This document shows, piece by piece, positions 50,163 through 58,844 of a DNA stretch of 64,000 nucleotides; within the stretch, counting starts at the first letter, position 1; every line of letters starts with the position of its first letter. The stretch spans positions 1 through 64,000 of the forward strand of contig CAVXXW010000010.1 in assembly GCA_963765785.1 (NCBI GenBank), written 5' to 3'. The stretch is from AC-32 sp963765785 (GTDB taxonomy: Bacteria > Actinomycetota > Thermoleophilia > Gaiellales > Gaiellaceae). The position numbers were made by a program, and so were the translations under genes. The notes under the pieces are model-generated. The model ran no database searches. It was not told where the DNA came from and saw only the letters and a program-made list of their open reading frames with translations.

Positions 50163-51239
50163 ATGAGTTCTGCAACGCAGGAACGAATGAAGCGTGTCGT
50201 CGTCGATCACTTCGGCGGGCCCGAGGTCCTGAGCGTGGTGGAGGCCGACGTCCCCCAGCCGGGGCCGGGAGAGGTTCGCGTCAGGGTTCTGGCCGCGGGC
50301 GTGTCCTTCACCGATGCCCAGATGCGCGCCGGCACGTACATCGCTGGCGCCCCGAAGCCACCGTTCACGCCCGGCTACGAGCTCGTCGGCGTCGTCGAAG
50401 AACTCGGACCGGACTGCACGAGGCTGCGGGTGGCCGACCGCATTGGGGCGCTGACGGTGTGGGGGGCCGACGCGGAACGCGTCTGCGTGCCGGAGGCGGG
50501 CGCGGTCGAGGTCCCCGACGACCTCGATCCGGGGGAGGTCCTGAGCCTCCTGTTCCCGTACATGACGTCCTACCAGGTGCTCCACCGGACGGCGGAGGTC
50601 AAGCGCGGGGAGACGGTGCTCGTGCACGGCGCGGCCGGCAGGGTCGGCGTCGCGGCGCTCGAGCTCGCGGCGGTGGCCGGACTTCGCGTCTTCGGGACCG
50701 CCTCGGCTCGCGATCGCGGAAAGGTCGAGGCCCTTGGCGCGGTAGCGATCGACTACCGCAACGAGGACTTCCTGGCGCGGGTGCGCGAGGAAGCCGGCGG
50801 TGTGGACGTCGTGGTCGACAGCCTCGGTGGCCCGATCTCGCTGCGCTCGTTCCGCGCGCTACGGGCCGGCGGAAGGCTCGTCGTGTTCGGCCGCTACGAC
50901 ACCCTCAAGAATGGGCACAAGGACTGGCCGGCGGTGATCAAGTGGTGGGCAGCGATCGTGGCCGTCTGGACCTGGGACAAGCTGTCTCCCCACCGGAGGG
51001 TGTTCGCCTACCACGTCCAGAAATACCGCGACAAGGCTACGAGGCGAGCCGGAGCAGTGGGCGGAGAGCCCATGGACCCGGACTGGTTCCGCGAGGACTT
51101 CGGCGTGCTGATCGAGCTGCTCCGTGAGGGCAAGATCCATCCCACCGTCGCCGAGCGCCTGCCGCTCTCCGAGGCGCGCCACGCCCATGAGCTGCTGGAG
51201 AGCTCGGCGTCGAAGGGCAAGCTCGTGCTTGTGCCATAG
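50163..51239 (+). CDS. MDR-family NADPH:quinone oxidoreductase-like protein
   Basis: 358 aa from ATG 50163 with AAAGGAGG upstream. The GroES-like N-domain (GPGEVRVRVLAAGVSFTDAQ ... PPFTPGYELVGVVEELG) and a Rossmann domain with VLVHGAAGRVGVAALELA (the quinone-reductase A-A-x-G-x-V-G motif) define a zinc-independent MDR enzyme. A C-terminal insertion KWWAAIVAVWTWDKLSPHRR is unusual and lipophilic, perhaps membrane-contacting. It reduces quinones or enones with NADPH; substrate unknown. GH15 follows after 20 bp, so the two probably form an operon. Confidence 0.9.
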   Translation: MSSATQERMKRVVVDHFGGPEVLSVVEADVPQPGPGEVRVRVLAAGVSFTDAQMRAGTYIAGAPKPPFTPGYELVGVVEELGPDCTRLRVADRIGALTVWGADAERVCVPEAGAVEVPDDLDPGEVLSLLFPYMTSYQVLHRTAEVKRGETVLVHGAAGRVGVAALELAAVAGLRVFGTASARDRGKVEALGAVAIDYRNEDFLARVREEAGGVDVVVDSLGGPISLRSFRALRAGGRLVVFGRYDTLKNGHKDWPAVIKWWAAIVAVWTWDKLSPHRRVFAYHVQKYRDKATRRAGAVGGEPMDPDWFREDFGVLIELLREGKIHPTVAERLPLSEARHAHELLESSASKGKLVLVP

Positions 51240-51259
51240 GCCAATTAGGAGGCTCGCCG

Positions 51260-53125
51260 ATGGCGCTCGCCGTTCGTGCTGATCGAGGAGGGCAAGTCGT
51301 GTCCGCAACAGCTGCACCGCGGGCGCGCTACCTGCCGATCGCCGAGCACGGCCTGATCGGCGACCTGCACACGGTCGCGCTCGTCGGTACCGACGGGACG
51401 ATCGACTGGTACTGCTGCCCGCGCTTCGACTCGCCGAGCGTCTTCGCAGCGATCCTCGACGCCGATCGTGGCGGGCTGTTCCGCATCTCGCCCGACTGTG
51501 ACGGCTGGAGTTCCAAACAGCTCTACCTCCCCGACACCAACGTCCTGATCACGCGCTTCCTGATGCCCGACGGAGTCGGAGAGGTACAGGACTTCATGCC
51601 GCCGCCGCGCAGCGGCGAGGCAGCCCATCGCCACCGCATGATCCGGCGGGTCCTCGCCGTGCGCGGGCAGATGCGCTTCGTCGTCGAGGTCGCCCCGCGC
51701 TTCGACTACGCGCGCGCCCGCCACGAGGTCGCCCTCACCCCGCACGGTGCGCTCTTCCACTCTTCCGAACTGACACTCGGCCTCTCGACGCGTTGCCCAC
51801 TCGAGATCGCCGACGACCGCGACGTCCGCGCACGCATCGAGCTCCGGGCCGGGGAGACGGCCACCTTCGTGCTCGAGCGCGTCGAGCCGGAGGGAACGCC
51901 GGTGCCCTACTCCGATGCCGAGATCGCCGCCGAGTTCGACGCCACCGTCGAGTTCTGGCGGCGTTGGCTCAGCCGCTCGCACTACGGCGGACGGTGGCGC
52001 GAGACAGTGCATCGCTCGGCGCTCACACTCAAGCTGCTCACCTACGCGCCCACCGGCGCGATCGTGGCCGCCCCCACCACCAGCCTGCCGGAGCAGCTCG
52101 GCGGCGCACGCAACTGGGACTACCGCTACACGTGGATGCGCGACTCCGCCTTCACGGTCTACGGACTGCTGAGGCTCGGGTTCACGGAAGAGGCGGGCGC
52201 GTTCATGGGCTGGCTGGAGGGGCGCGTCAGCCACGCGGGCAAGAGCGAGTCGGGCCCGCTGCAGGTCATGTACGGCATCGACGGACGGGATGACCTGCCC
52301 GAGGAGGAGCTCTCGCACCTGGAGGGGTACATGGGCTCGGCGCCGGTGCGGATCGGCAACCGGGCAGCGACCCAGCTGCAGCTCGACATCTACGGCGAGC
52401 TGATGGATTCCGTCTACCTCTGCAACAAGTACGGGCTGCCGATCTACCACGACGGCTGGATCGAGCTCACACGCAACCTCGAATGGCTGATCGACCACTG
52501 GGACCAGCCCGACGAGGGGATCTGGGAGACGCGCGGCGGCCGCCGCGACTACACCCACTCGCGGCTCATGAGCTGGGTCGCCGTAGAGCGCGCGATCCGC
52601 GTCGCCCACCAGCGCGGCCTACCCGCCGACATTCCCCGCTGGAGCGCGGTCCGCGACCGCATCTACAACCAGATCATGGAACGCGGCTGGCATCCCGCCC
52701 GCCAAGCGTTCGTGCAGCACTACGACAGCGACGTACTCGACGCCTCCCTGCTGCTCATGCCCCTCTGCAAGTTCATCGCGCCCACCGACCCACGCTGGAC
52801 CTCCACGCTCGACGCCATCAGCGCGGAACTGGTCTCCGACAGCCTCGTCTACCGCTACCACGTCGACGCGGCGCCGGACGGGCTCGCCGGCGAGGAAGCG
52901 ACCTTCTCGCTCTGCTCCTTCTGGTGGGTCGAGGCGCTGACCCGGTCCGGGCGACTCGACGAGGCACGACTGGCCTTCGAAAAGATGCTCACCTACGCCA
53001 ACCACCTCGGGCTCTATGCAGAGGAGATCGGGCCAACCGGCGAGCAGCTCGGCAACTTCCCCCAGGCCTTCACGCACCTGGCACTGATCAGCGCCGCCTT
53101 CAACCTGGACCGCCAGCTCGGATGA
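51260..53125 (+). CDS. Glycoside hydrolase family 15 protein (glucoamylase/trehalase-like)
   Basis: 621 aa from ATG 51260 with AGGAGG nearby. An N-terminal beta-sandwich (IAEHGLIGDLHTVALVGTDG, TIDWYCCPRFDSPS) precedes an (alpha/alpha)6 barrel. NWDYRYTWMRDSAFTVYGLL is the GH15 substrate-site signature, PDEGIWETRGG carries the proposed general acid, and GLYAEEIGPTGEQLGNFPQA the general base. Actinobacterial members of this subgroup are often trehalases acting in the cytosol; no signal peptide is present here, which agrees. It degrades alpha-glucosides, possibly trehalose in stress recovery. Confidence 0.92.
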   Translation: MALAVRADRGGQVVSATAAPRARYLPIAEHGLIGDLHTVALVGTDGTIDWYCCPRFDSPSVFAAILDADRGGLFRISPDCDGWSSKQLYLPDTNVLITRFLMPDGVGEVQDFMPPPRSGEAAHRHRMIRRVLAVRGQMRFVVEVAPRFDYARARHEVALTPHGALFHSSELTLGLSTRCPLEIADDRDVRARIELRAGETATFVLERVEPEGTPVPYSDAEIAAEFDATVEFWRRWLSRSHYGGRWRETVHRSALTLKLLTYAPTGAIVAAPTTSLPEQLGGARNWDYRYTWMRDSAFTVYGLLRLGFTEEAGAFMGWLEGRVSHAGKSESGPLQVMYGIDGRDDLPEEELSHLEGYMGSAPVRIGNRAATQLQLDIYGELMDSVYLCNKYGLPIYHDGWIELTRNLEWLIDHWDQPDEGIWETRGGRRDYTHSRLMSWVAVERAIRVAHQRGLPADIPRWSAVRDRIYNQIMERGWHPARQAFVQHYDSDVLDASLLLMPLCKFIAPTDPRWTSTLDAISAELVSDSLVYRYHVDAAPDGLAGEEATFSLCSFWWVEALTRSGRLDEARLAFEKMLTYANHLGLYAEEIGPTGEQLGNFPQAFTHLALISAAFNLDRQLG

Positions 53126-53252
53126 TCATCGGGGAGCTCGTGCTCCTGCGGCGCGGCCTTGGAAGTGATCGAAACGACCGGGGACGCATATCGGTCCTCG
53201 ATGACCGCCAGCTACGACCCCGGGCGGTTGGGCGCGTATCGGCTGCGGCCCC

Positions 53253-53714
53253 TTAGCTCGACGATGCTTTGCTCCCCCAGTAGCGGTTGAGAGCACCCTG
53301 GGTCTTGATCGTCCAGACGAACCAGCCCACGAGCGGCAAGAGGATCCACAGCCCTGTCCAGCCGGTCATGGGCGCCTCTCGCCCGTCGTCGCGATACATG
53401 TTCCCGATCTCCGACGGCATGACGAACCAGTTGATCGGGTTGAAGATGATCGCGATGAGAAGGCCGAGGATGCCGCCGATGCCGTTGCCGGTGTGGCCCT
53501 TCATCTCCTCGAAGTTCTTGTAATACCAGTACAGGTGGTAGATGCCGAACGTCACGATCGAGAGAACGATCACGAAGAGAATGCCGCGCGGCCTCCCGAT
53601 GGGGCCCTGCGCACGCATCGGGGGGACCGGCAGAGGCGGTTGGACGACCGCGTCCGACGGCGGAGTGGGCTCTGCCAAACCTGAGGTGGTGGGCTCTTCG
53701 GGGGTCTCGCTCAC
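53253..53714 (-). CDS. DUF4234 membrane protein
   Basis: 153 aa. A Pro-rich N-terminus of about 40 residues is followed by three hydrophobic helices (ILFVIVLSIVTFGIYHLYWY, GGILGLLIAIIFNPINWFVM and TGLWILLPLVGWFVWTIKTQ). The phrase TFGIYHLYWYYKNFEEMK is the DUF4234 hallmark, and QGALNRYW ends the domain. The role is unknown; family members are small inner-membrane proteins. Convergent with the GH15 gene. Confidence 0.85.
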   Translation of the reverse strand: MSETPEEPTTSGLAEPTPPSDAVVQPPLPVPPMRAQGPIGRPRGILFVIVLSIVTFGIYHLYWYYKNFEEMKGHTGNGIGGILGLLIAIIFNPINWFVMPSEIGNMYRDDGREAPMTGWTGLWILLPLVGWFVWTIKTQGALNRYWGSKASSS

Positions 53715-54033
53715 AACAGACCACCTCCGCCGTAGGCACGACGCGGGTCAGGAAGTCCCTCTCTCCCGGGCCGCGATGGACTAGACCTCAGATCCTAACG
53801 GGCGGACGCCGTGGCGGCTGACCTGACCCCAGCTACGACGGTTGGTGACAGCTCCTAGCAAGCGGGTGCGCCCTTCGAACACGGACGTTGTGATCCCGAG
53901 GATGGAGTTCTCATCGTTCGGATCGCGCGGGTTCAGCGGGTGGTTCGCGACCGGGTCGGTCCGAGCATCCCCGGGTACATGACGACGGCGTCCGCGCCGA
54001 CCGCCGTCGAACATGGCGACCAAGGACAAGGGG
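53715..54033 (-). other. Gap with a possible decayed gene
   Basis: A minus-strand frame (53781-54029) contains DPVANHPLNPRDPNDENSIL then GITTSVFEGRTRLLGAVTNR, which reads like real protein, but upstream the neighbouring frame (GADAVVMYPGMLGPTRSRTT) looks more native, so one indel is likely. I cannot name the family. No other gene is visible here. Confidence 0.35.
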
Positions 54034-54570
54034 TCAGCCCAGTTGCTTGCAGGCCCTCTCGCTCTTGAATGCAGACGCGAGGGAGCCGCCGGCGCTCTGA
54101 ATCGCTTTGACCGTCGACTGCGCGGTGCTCTGGAGCGTCTGGAACTGCGGCACTACGGTCGACAGCGCCGACACCATCTGCGCAACAGTCGCGTTTGCGG
54201 GAAGCTTCGAAGTAGCCGATTTCACGGCCGCACTCGTTGTCTGGACCTGCGAGGCCAGCTGGTCAATCTGCTTCTTCGCCGTCTGGCCCTCGGAGGTGTC
54301 CGGTGGCGGCACCGCCTTGATCTGCAAGGTCAGCTTCTTGGTAGCGCTCGCGAATTGGCTCAGCTTTGCGTCGAGCGACGCCTTCGTGATCCCCCCGGTG
54401 GGTACGGTCGCGAGGCTCTTGACCTCCGTTGCCCAGGTGCCAATCGCCGTGCAGACACCGTTCGCGTATGCCTCGTTCGCCTTCTTGTCGGAGTTGCCGC
54501 CGCCGCCGCAACCCGCAGCGGCGAGGGCCAGAACCGACAGAAGCACCGCGACCGTAACCGCGCGTCTCAC
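54034..54570 (-). CDS. Lipoprotein with a helical domain
   Basis: 178 aa. A signal peptide with lipobox LAAAGC (about residues 16-21) and a Gly-rich spacer. The remainder is largely helical and rich in Ala, Ser, Thr, Gln and Lys (SQFASATKKLTLQIKAVPPP ... SAVKSATSKLPANATVAQMV), with two cysteines (NGVCTAIG and RACKQLG). It resembles small actinobacterial surface lipoproteins of unknown role. It is monocistronic by position. Confidence 0.75.
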   Translation of the reverse strand: MRRAVTVAVLLSVLALAAAGCGGGGNSDKKANEAYANGVCTAIGTWATEVKSLATVPTGGITKASLDAKLSQFASATKKLTLQIKAVPPPDTSEGQTAKKQIDQLASQVQTTSAAVKSATSKLPANATVAQMVSALSTVVPQFQTLQSTAQSTVKAIQSAGGSLASAFKSERACKQLG

Positions 54571-54612
54571 GGCCAGAGTCTAGCTCGGGGCGCAACCAGA
54601 TCCAGATGACCT

Positions 54613-54795
54613 GTGAAGCCGCCCGGCACGACCGGCGGCGACTTCCCCTACGGGCTGTACGCCTGGACGGAGGATGGCGACCGGGTCTACGGGATCATGC
54701 ACGGCGATGACTGCTTCGCCGTCCCACACGACGATGCGCCGCGGAGTTCCAGAGTGAGCCGTTTCCGGTGCCGGACGGCGCGCCGAGCCTACTAG
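54613..54795 (+). CDS. Possible small protein or fragment
   Basis: From GTG 54613 the frame reads KPPGTTGGDFPYGLYAWTED then GDRVYGIMHGDDCFAVPHDD before ending in Arg/Ser-rich residues. The first 42 residues look like folded protein and the tail does not, so this may be a gene fragment with a shifted end. No ribosome binding site. Family unknown. Confidence 0.25.
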   Translation: MKPPGTTGGDFPYGLYAWTEDGDRVYGIMHGDDCFAVPHDDAPRSSRVSRFRCRTARRAY

Positions 54796-54911
54796 GGCCA
54801 GCGCGACCAGTCCTTGACCTTGTCGGTGTGAGGTGGGACGCTGCTTCGCGGACGCGGGTGGCGGAGGCTGCAGGAAACGGCAGGAGACGGCACGCTTCCG
54901 ATTGAGCGACG

Positions 54912-55208
54912 ATGGAAGCCCACTACACCCACACCACCTGGCACGTGAGAGAGGGGAACGAGGAGGAGTTCGTTCGCCGCTGGGGAGAATGGGCCGAGTG
55001 GAGCCGCCGCCAGGGACTCGTCGAGGACGCGCTCCTGCTGCGCGACGCCGAGGATCCGCAGAGGTTCGTCAGCTTCGGGCCGTGGGAAAGCGTGGGCGCG
55101 ATCGCCGGTTGGCGCGCGCTCCCGGGCTACCAGGAGCGGGTCGACCGCCTGCGCCGCGTCGTCGACGGCTTCGAGCCGCGCACACTCGAAGTTGTGGCGC
55201 GACGCTGA
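54912..55208 (+). CDS. Antibiotic biosynthesis monooxygenase (ABM) domain protein
   Basis: 98 aa. The dimeric ferredoxin-like ABM fold is suggested by THTTWHVREGNEEEFVRRWG near residue 6, LLLRDAEDPQRFVSFGPWES near 42 and WRALPGYQERVDRLRRVVDG near 67. Such proteins are small heme-degrading or quinone-forming monooxygenases; the substrate cannot be told. No neighbouring biosynthetic genes. It stands alone on the plus strand. Confidence 0.8.
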   Translation: MEAHYTHTTWHVREGNEEEFVRRWGEWAEWSRRQGLVEDALLLRDAEDPQRFVSFGPWESVGAIAGWRALPGYQERVDRLRRVVDGFEPRTLEVVARR

Positions 55209-55591
55209 GACGATAGGCGCCCGAGCGAACCGCCCAAGTGACGGAGTGACGCAGAGTGAACGTCACCCCAAACTGCCGTACAGGGCAGGGCCGGAGCGGT
55301 GAGCCACCGGACCGGATCGTCGAGCTCTAACTGATAGCCGCCCCCGACAAGGTCAGCGCGCTGACGAACCCGTAAACGTCCTTCGTGAGTCGAACACGCT
55401 TACGACGCGGGGGTCAGCGAGCTTAGGGCGAAGGACGCTCGCGTGGGCCAGTGTTCGGGAATGCCCTCTGAGGACGTGAGGCTCGTTGTCGCCGGAGCAG
55501 ATGAGTCTTCGGTGGCCTGTCAGTCTCTATCTCGTCCGGATCCGTAAGCGGCTAGAAGGTCCACGTCCGCAGTAACGACCCCAGGAGGCAC
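55209..55591. other. Gap of 383 bp with repeats; no gene
   Basis: Contains an inverted repeat CGTCCTTCG / CGAAGGACG (55377-55385 and 55429-55437) and the first copy of the 29-nt repeat at 55444-55472. The final 90 bp must hold the peptidase promoter. Confidence 0.5.
55444..55472 (+). repeat. 29-nt repeat, copy 1
   Basis: TGGGCCAGTGTTCGGGAATG followed by a C-rich end and CTGAG. It recurs at 56304-56332 and 57106-57135, always in the same orientation and always between genes. About 45 bases further on, GGCCTGTCAG is shared with the region after copy 3. Confidence 0.7.
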
Positions 55592-56275
55592 ATGAAGCTT
55601 CTTCTCACTTCCGCTGGCATAAAGAACGCGAGCATCCAGGACGCGCTGGTCGAGCTGCTGAACAAGCCGATCGCCGAATCCGATGCCCTCTGCATTCCGA
55701 CGGCGTTGTACGGGCATCCCATGGCCGGTCCTCGCCAGGCGTGGCGGTGCATCAGCGGGCAGGAGCCTGGCACTCCCACGGTTGGGCTGGGCTGGAAGTC
55801 CGTGGGCGTGCTGGAGCTCACCGCACTGCCGAGCCTCGACGCGGAGCGCTGGGTCCCGCTCGTTCGAGAGACGGACGTCCTGCTCGTCGAGGGGGGCGAC
55901 GCCGCGTACCTGTGCCACTGGCTGCGGGCGTCCGGCCTGGCAGACCTCCTGCCGTCGCTGGACGAGACGGTCTGGGTCGGCGTGAGCGCCGGGAGCATGG
56001 TGATGACCCCTCGAGTCGGAGAGGACTTCGTCACATGGCATTCACCGGGCGGCGACAGAACGCTGGGCATGGTCGATTTCTCGATCTTCCCCCACCTCGA
56101 AAATCCGGACCTGCCGACAAACACCATGGCCGCTGCCGAACGGTGGGCCGCCGGAATGTCGGGGCCTGCGTATGCGATCGACGATGAGACCGCCATCAAA
56201 GTCGTCGACGGCACGGTCGAGGTCATCTCCGAGGGGAACTGGCAGCTATTCACCCCCAGCCTGGTAGCAAGCTAA
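55592..56275 (+). CDS. Peptidase S51 (dipeptidase E)-like protein
   Basis: 227 aa. VLLVEGGDAAYLCHWLRASG (about residues 96-115) and the nucleophile elbow VGVSAGSMVM (about 128-137) match the S51 family of Ser-His-Glu aspartyl dipeptidases and cyanophycinase relatives. A histidine in FSIFPHLENPD could complete the triad. Length is normal. ATG 55592 is preceded by CCAGGAGG. The gene lies between two copies of the 29-nt repeat. Confidence 0.88.
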   Translation: MKLLLTSAGIKNASIQDALVELLNKPIAESDALCIPTALYGHPMAGPRQAWRCISGQEPGTPTVGLGWKSVGVLELTALPSLDAERWVPLVRETDVLLVEGGDAAYLCHWLRASGLADLLPSLDETVWVGVSAGSMVMTPRVGEDFVTWHSPGGDRTLGMVDFSIFPHLENPDLPTNTMAAAERWAAGMSGPAYAIDDETAIKVVDGTVEVISEGNWQLFTPSLVAS

Positions 56276-56303
56276 TCGGGTCAAGGAGACATGCTCGCTC
56301 GCC

Positions 56304-56332
56304 TGGGCCAGTGTTCCGGAATGACCCCTGAG
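56304..56332 (+). repeat. 29-nt repeat, copy 2
   Basis: TGGGCCAGTGTTCCGGAATG then ACCCCTGAG, one base changed in the first 20 compared with copy 1. It lies 28 bp after the peptidase stop and 54 bp before the end of the convergent hemolysin III gene. Confidence 0.7.
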
Positions 56333-56386
56333 CTTTGGCTGGGGCGGATGGTGCCGCACGCCCGTGTTGGCCGCGCTTCCGGATCT

Positions 56387-57049
56387 CTACGCAACCCGGA
56401 CTACGAAGAACGCGACGGCCACGTATTGGCAGGCGAGCGCAACGATCGTGAGCGCGTGGAAAAGCTCGTGGTAACCGAAGACCCGCGGCAGTGGATCTGG
56501 TTTCTTCATCCCGTAGACAACAGCACCCGCGGTGTAGGCGAGGCCACCGGCGGCGAGGAGGATGACAGCGGCGATTCCTTCGCGGTGCACGAATTGCGGT
56601 AAGACGATGACGCCGACCCAACCGAGCACTAGGCCTAGTAGGGCCGACAACCATCTGGGAGCGGCAACCCAGCAGAACTTGGAGAGCGCCGCCGCGATTG
56701 CGCCTGACCAGACGACGGCCAGCACAGTTGTCCTCCAGGCGCCGCTAAGGCTGATCAGCGCGACTGGCGTGTAAGTGCCCGCGATCAGCAGGAAGATCCC
56801 GGCGTGGTCGGCGCGTCGCATCCACCGTCGCGCGCTGGGGCTCCAGGTGATGCGGTGGTAGAGAGTGCTCGTTCCGAGCATCAAGGCCGCCGAAGCTGCG
56901 AAGACGCTGGCGGGTAGAACACGTGATTCGCGCGAGAACGCGACCAGCAGGACGCCAACCACGAGGGAGGCAGCAAAGGCGACCCCGTGAAGTGCGCCGC
57001 GTAGCAGCGGACGCTCGATAGCGACCGGTGGCTCGGGGGCGAGTTGCAT
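56387..57049 (-). CDS. Hemolysin III family (PAQR-type) membrane protein
   Basis: 220 aa with about seven hydrophobic helices. The three signatures of the HlyIII/PAQR fold are present: STLYHRITWSPSARRWMRRA, DHAGIFLLIAGTYTPVALIS and FGYHELFHALTIVA, which place a zinc ion between helices. Bacterial members are inner-membrane proteins; a hydrolase (ceramidase-like) activity is suspected, and lysis was shown only for one homologue. ATG 57049. It lies between repeat copies 2 and 3. Confidence 0.92.
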   Translation of the reverse strand: MQLAPEPPVAIERPLLRGALHGVAFAASLVVGVLLVAFSRESRVLPASVFAASAALMLGTSTLYHRITWSPSARRWMRRADHAGIFLLIAGTYTPVALISLSGAWRTTVLAVVWSGAIAAALSKFCWVAAPRWLSALLGLVLGWVGVIVLPQFVHREGIAAVILLAAGGLAYTAGAVVYGMKKPDPLPRVFGYHELFHALTIVALACQYVAVAFFVVRVA

Positions 57050-57105
57050 GTCTTAAGGCTAGTGAGGCACCGTGGTCGTCGCCACGAGGGTGAATAACCC
57101 TGGGC

Positions 57106-57135
57106 TGGGCCAGTGTTCGGGAATGACCCCCTGAG
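57106..57135 (+). repeat. 29-nt repeat, copy 3
   Basis: TGGGCCAGTGTTCGGGAATG, then ACCCCCTGAG with one extra C. It lies 57 bp upstream of the hemolysin III start and 17 bp before the end of the broken PNPOx-like gene. Spacing between the three copies is about 860 and 802 bp. Confidence 0.7.
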
Positions 57136-57151
57136 GCCGTTCTCGCCTCGC

Positions 57152-57594
57152 TCAGCGGCGGCCTGTCAGTCGCGCGTGCGGGTGTTGTGCGCGGATGTTG
57201 GTCAGCGCGAGGTTGGCGGCGGTTCGGGGTAGGAACTCGTACGTGGAGAAGCGGGTGATGTTGCCGTCGACCCGTATCTCGACCGGGTAGTAGGTCCTGG
57301 GATCGACATAGGCGTCGATCACGACGACGTTCCCGCGCGGCTCCCCGATGGCGACTCGCGCTGTGCCCGTCGCGAGGAAGTTGCGACCGGCTCGACTCGA
57401 GCAGGGTGTGGTGACGATCATCACCTCTCCCAGTAGAAGGACAGCGGGACGAGGTAGGGCCGTCCGGCACTGGTCGCGGTCGCGACCCAGGCGTCCACCT
57501 CGGTCCGCAACGCCTCCAGCGTGTCCTTGACCCGCTGGATGGCGGCGCTGGCGTGAGGTGTCATGCTGCCGGTGGCTCCTCGAAGGCGGCGCAT
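57152..57594 (-). pseudogene. PNPOx-like flavin/F420-binding protein, frameshifted and chimeric
   Basis: From ATG 57594 the frame reads RLRGATGSMTPHASAAIQRV ... EVDAWVATATSAGRPYLVPL then SFYWER and stop, the typical beginning of a pyridoxamine-phosphate-oxidase-like split-barrel protein. One base later the barrel continues as MIVTTPCSSRAGRNFLATGT, ARVAIGEPRGNVVVIDAY. After that the sequence changes to VDPRTYYPVEIRVDGNITRF ... NLALTNIRAQHPHAR, not expected in this family, so the 3' part may come from another gene. It overlaps the divergent membrane-protein gene by 2 bp. Confidence 0.65.
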
Positions 57595-58654
57595 GAGGCA
57601 AACTCCAACGTTGGATCTCCAGCCGGAGCGGGATCCGCTGGCGACGATCGCCGTCTCGGCTGCACCGGTCGTGCTCGAGGGTCGCTATCGGCTGCTGATG
57701 CGAGCGCTCTGGCAGCTTCGACACTCACGGAGGACGCGTTGGGGATTCGGCCTGGGGTCGGTTGCCGTCATGCTCGTGCTCGCGCTCTTGGCTGTCCGTC
57801 ATTTTGCGACCACTTCCTGGCCGCTTTCGCACGGCCAGCCAGGCTCGCTCGTGGCAGCGGGGCTGCTGCTTCTTCTCGCCCAGGCGCTCAAGGCATTCGG
57901 GTGGGGACGGCTGTTTACGAGCCGTGAGCGGCCCTCTGCGTTCGCGCTTCTTGCTGGCAACGGCGGCGCGGCGCTGATCGGTGTCGTGCTTCCGGGCCGC
58001 TTTGACGATGCGATGAGGATCGCGGTGGTGCGCCGCTACCCAGGGTGCCCTGCCGGTCTGCGGGCAATCAGCCTCTCGCTGGTCATGCTCGGACTGATCG
58101 ATAGCGCCGCGCTGGCGCCGCTCGCCGCCGTCGCCGTTGCCTTTCCATCAGCCGGGCTCGCTGCACGCGCCGCGCTCGCATTGGTAGCGGCCGCCGGGGT
58201 CGCTGCCGCCGCAGTGATCGTGGCCCTGCCACGACTCGCCGAGAGTAAGCGCGCCCTACGCTTCCGGCTCGGCCGCTGGTTGAGCCCGCGCACGACTTCG
58301 CTGTACCGCGCCATACAGGCGTGGGCGTTCGTCTTCGGCTGCTGGCTCCTCCGCGGAGTCGCGTTCTTCATCCTCCTCGGCACGCTCGGACTGGGTTACT
58401 CGCTCCCACTCGCGCTTCTCTTTCTCTGCGCCGGCGCAGCCGCGGCGGCGCTGCCGATCGGGCCAGCGGGCGCAGCCACCCAGGCCGGTGCGGGAACCGC
58501 CGCCCTGGCTGCCGCGGGCATCGGAGCGTCGCAGGCGCTTGCTGCGTCTGTCTCGGTCGGCGCGCTCGGAGTCTTCTCCGGAGCAGCCGTTCTGCTCTTC
58601 GCCTTTGCTTGGCGGACCGGTCAGACGCTGCTTTCTGCCCGGACCACAGCCTAG
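57593..58654 (+). CDS. Lysylphosphatidylglycerol-synthase-TM-like membrane protein
   Basis: 353 aa from ATG 57593 (GAAGG upstream; ATG 57563 is possible). About eight hydrophobic helices with the polar motifs GNGGAALIGVVLPGRFDDAM (about residue 121) and AALPIGPAGAATQAGAGTAA (about 295), corresponding to the two conserved loops of the AglD/MprF-type flippase domain (UPF0104). There is no soluble aminoacyl-transferase domain. It probably flips or modifies a lipid-linked molecule in the plasma membrane. A clear terminator follows at 58741. Confidence 0.8.
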   Translation: MRQTPTLDLQPERDPLATIAVSAAPVVLEGRYRLLMRALWQLRHSRRTRWGFGLGSVAVMLVLALLAVRHFATTSWPLSHGQPGSLVAAGLLLLLAQALKAFGWGRLFTSRERPSAFALLAGNGGAALIGVVLPGRFDDAMRIAVVRRYPGCPAGLRAISLSLVMLGLIDSAALAPLAAVAVAFPSAGLAARAALALVAAAGVAAAAVIVALPRLAESKRALRFRLGRWLSPRTTSLYRAIQAWAFVFGCWLLRGVAFFILLGTLGLGYSLPLALLFLCAGAAAAALPIGPAGAATQAGAGTAALAAAGIGASQALAASVSVGALGVFSGAAVLLFAFAWRTGQTLLSARTTA

Positions 58655-58740
58655 TCGCCCTCGCACCACGGATCTGCCGCCGGGCTCGACGGATCGGCGC
58701 TCGACCGACGTGGGCGGGAAAGAAGCCAGACCGGAAAAGC

Positions 58741-58767
58741 GGGAGGCGGCCGACCGGGCCGCCTCCC
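58741..58767 (+). terminator. Rho-independent terminator
   Basis: A GC stem GGGAGGCGG with CCGCCTCCC (inner bases CC/GG also pair) is followed by TTTG. It lies 87 bp after the membrane-protein stop and 78 bp before the end of the convergent amidotransferase gene, and may serve both. Confidence 0.75.
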
Positions 58768-58844
58768 TTTGTGCTCGAGGCGCCGTGCAGTGGAAGAGCA
58801 TCGGACTCGTTGCAGGCACACCGTGGCGCTGAGTTCCTGCGGCG

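Noticed and set aside
55444..57135. CRISPR array (three 29-nt repeats)
   Set aside because: Spacing is 800-860 bp with genes between copies, and no cas genes are present.
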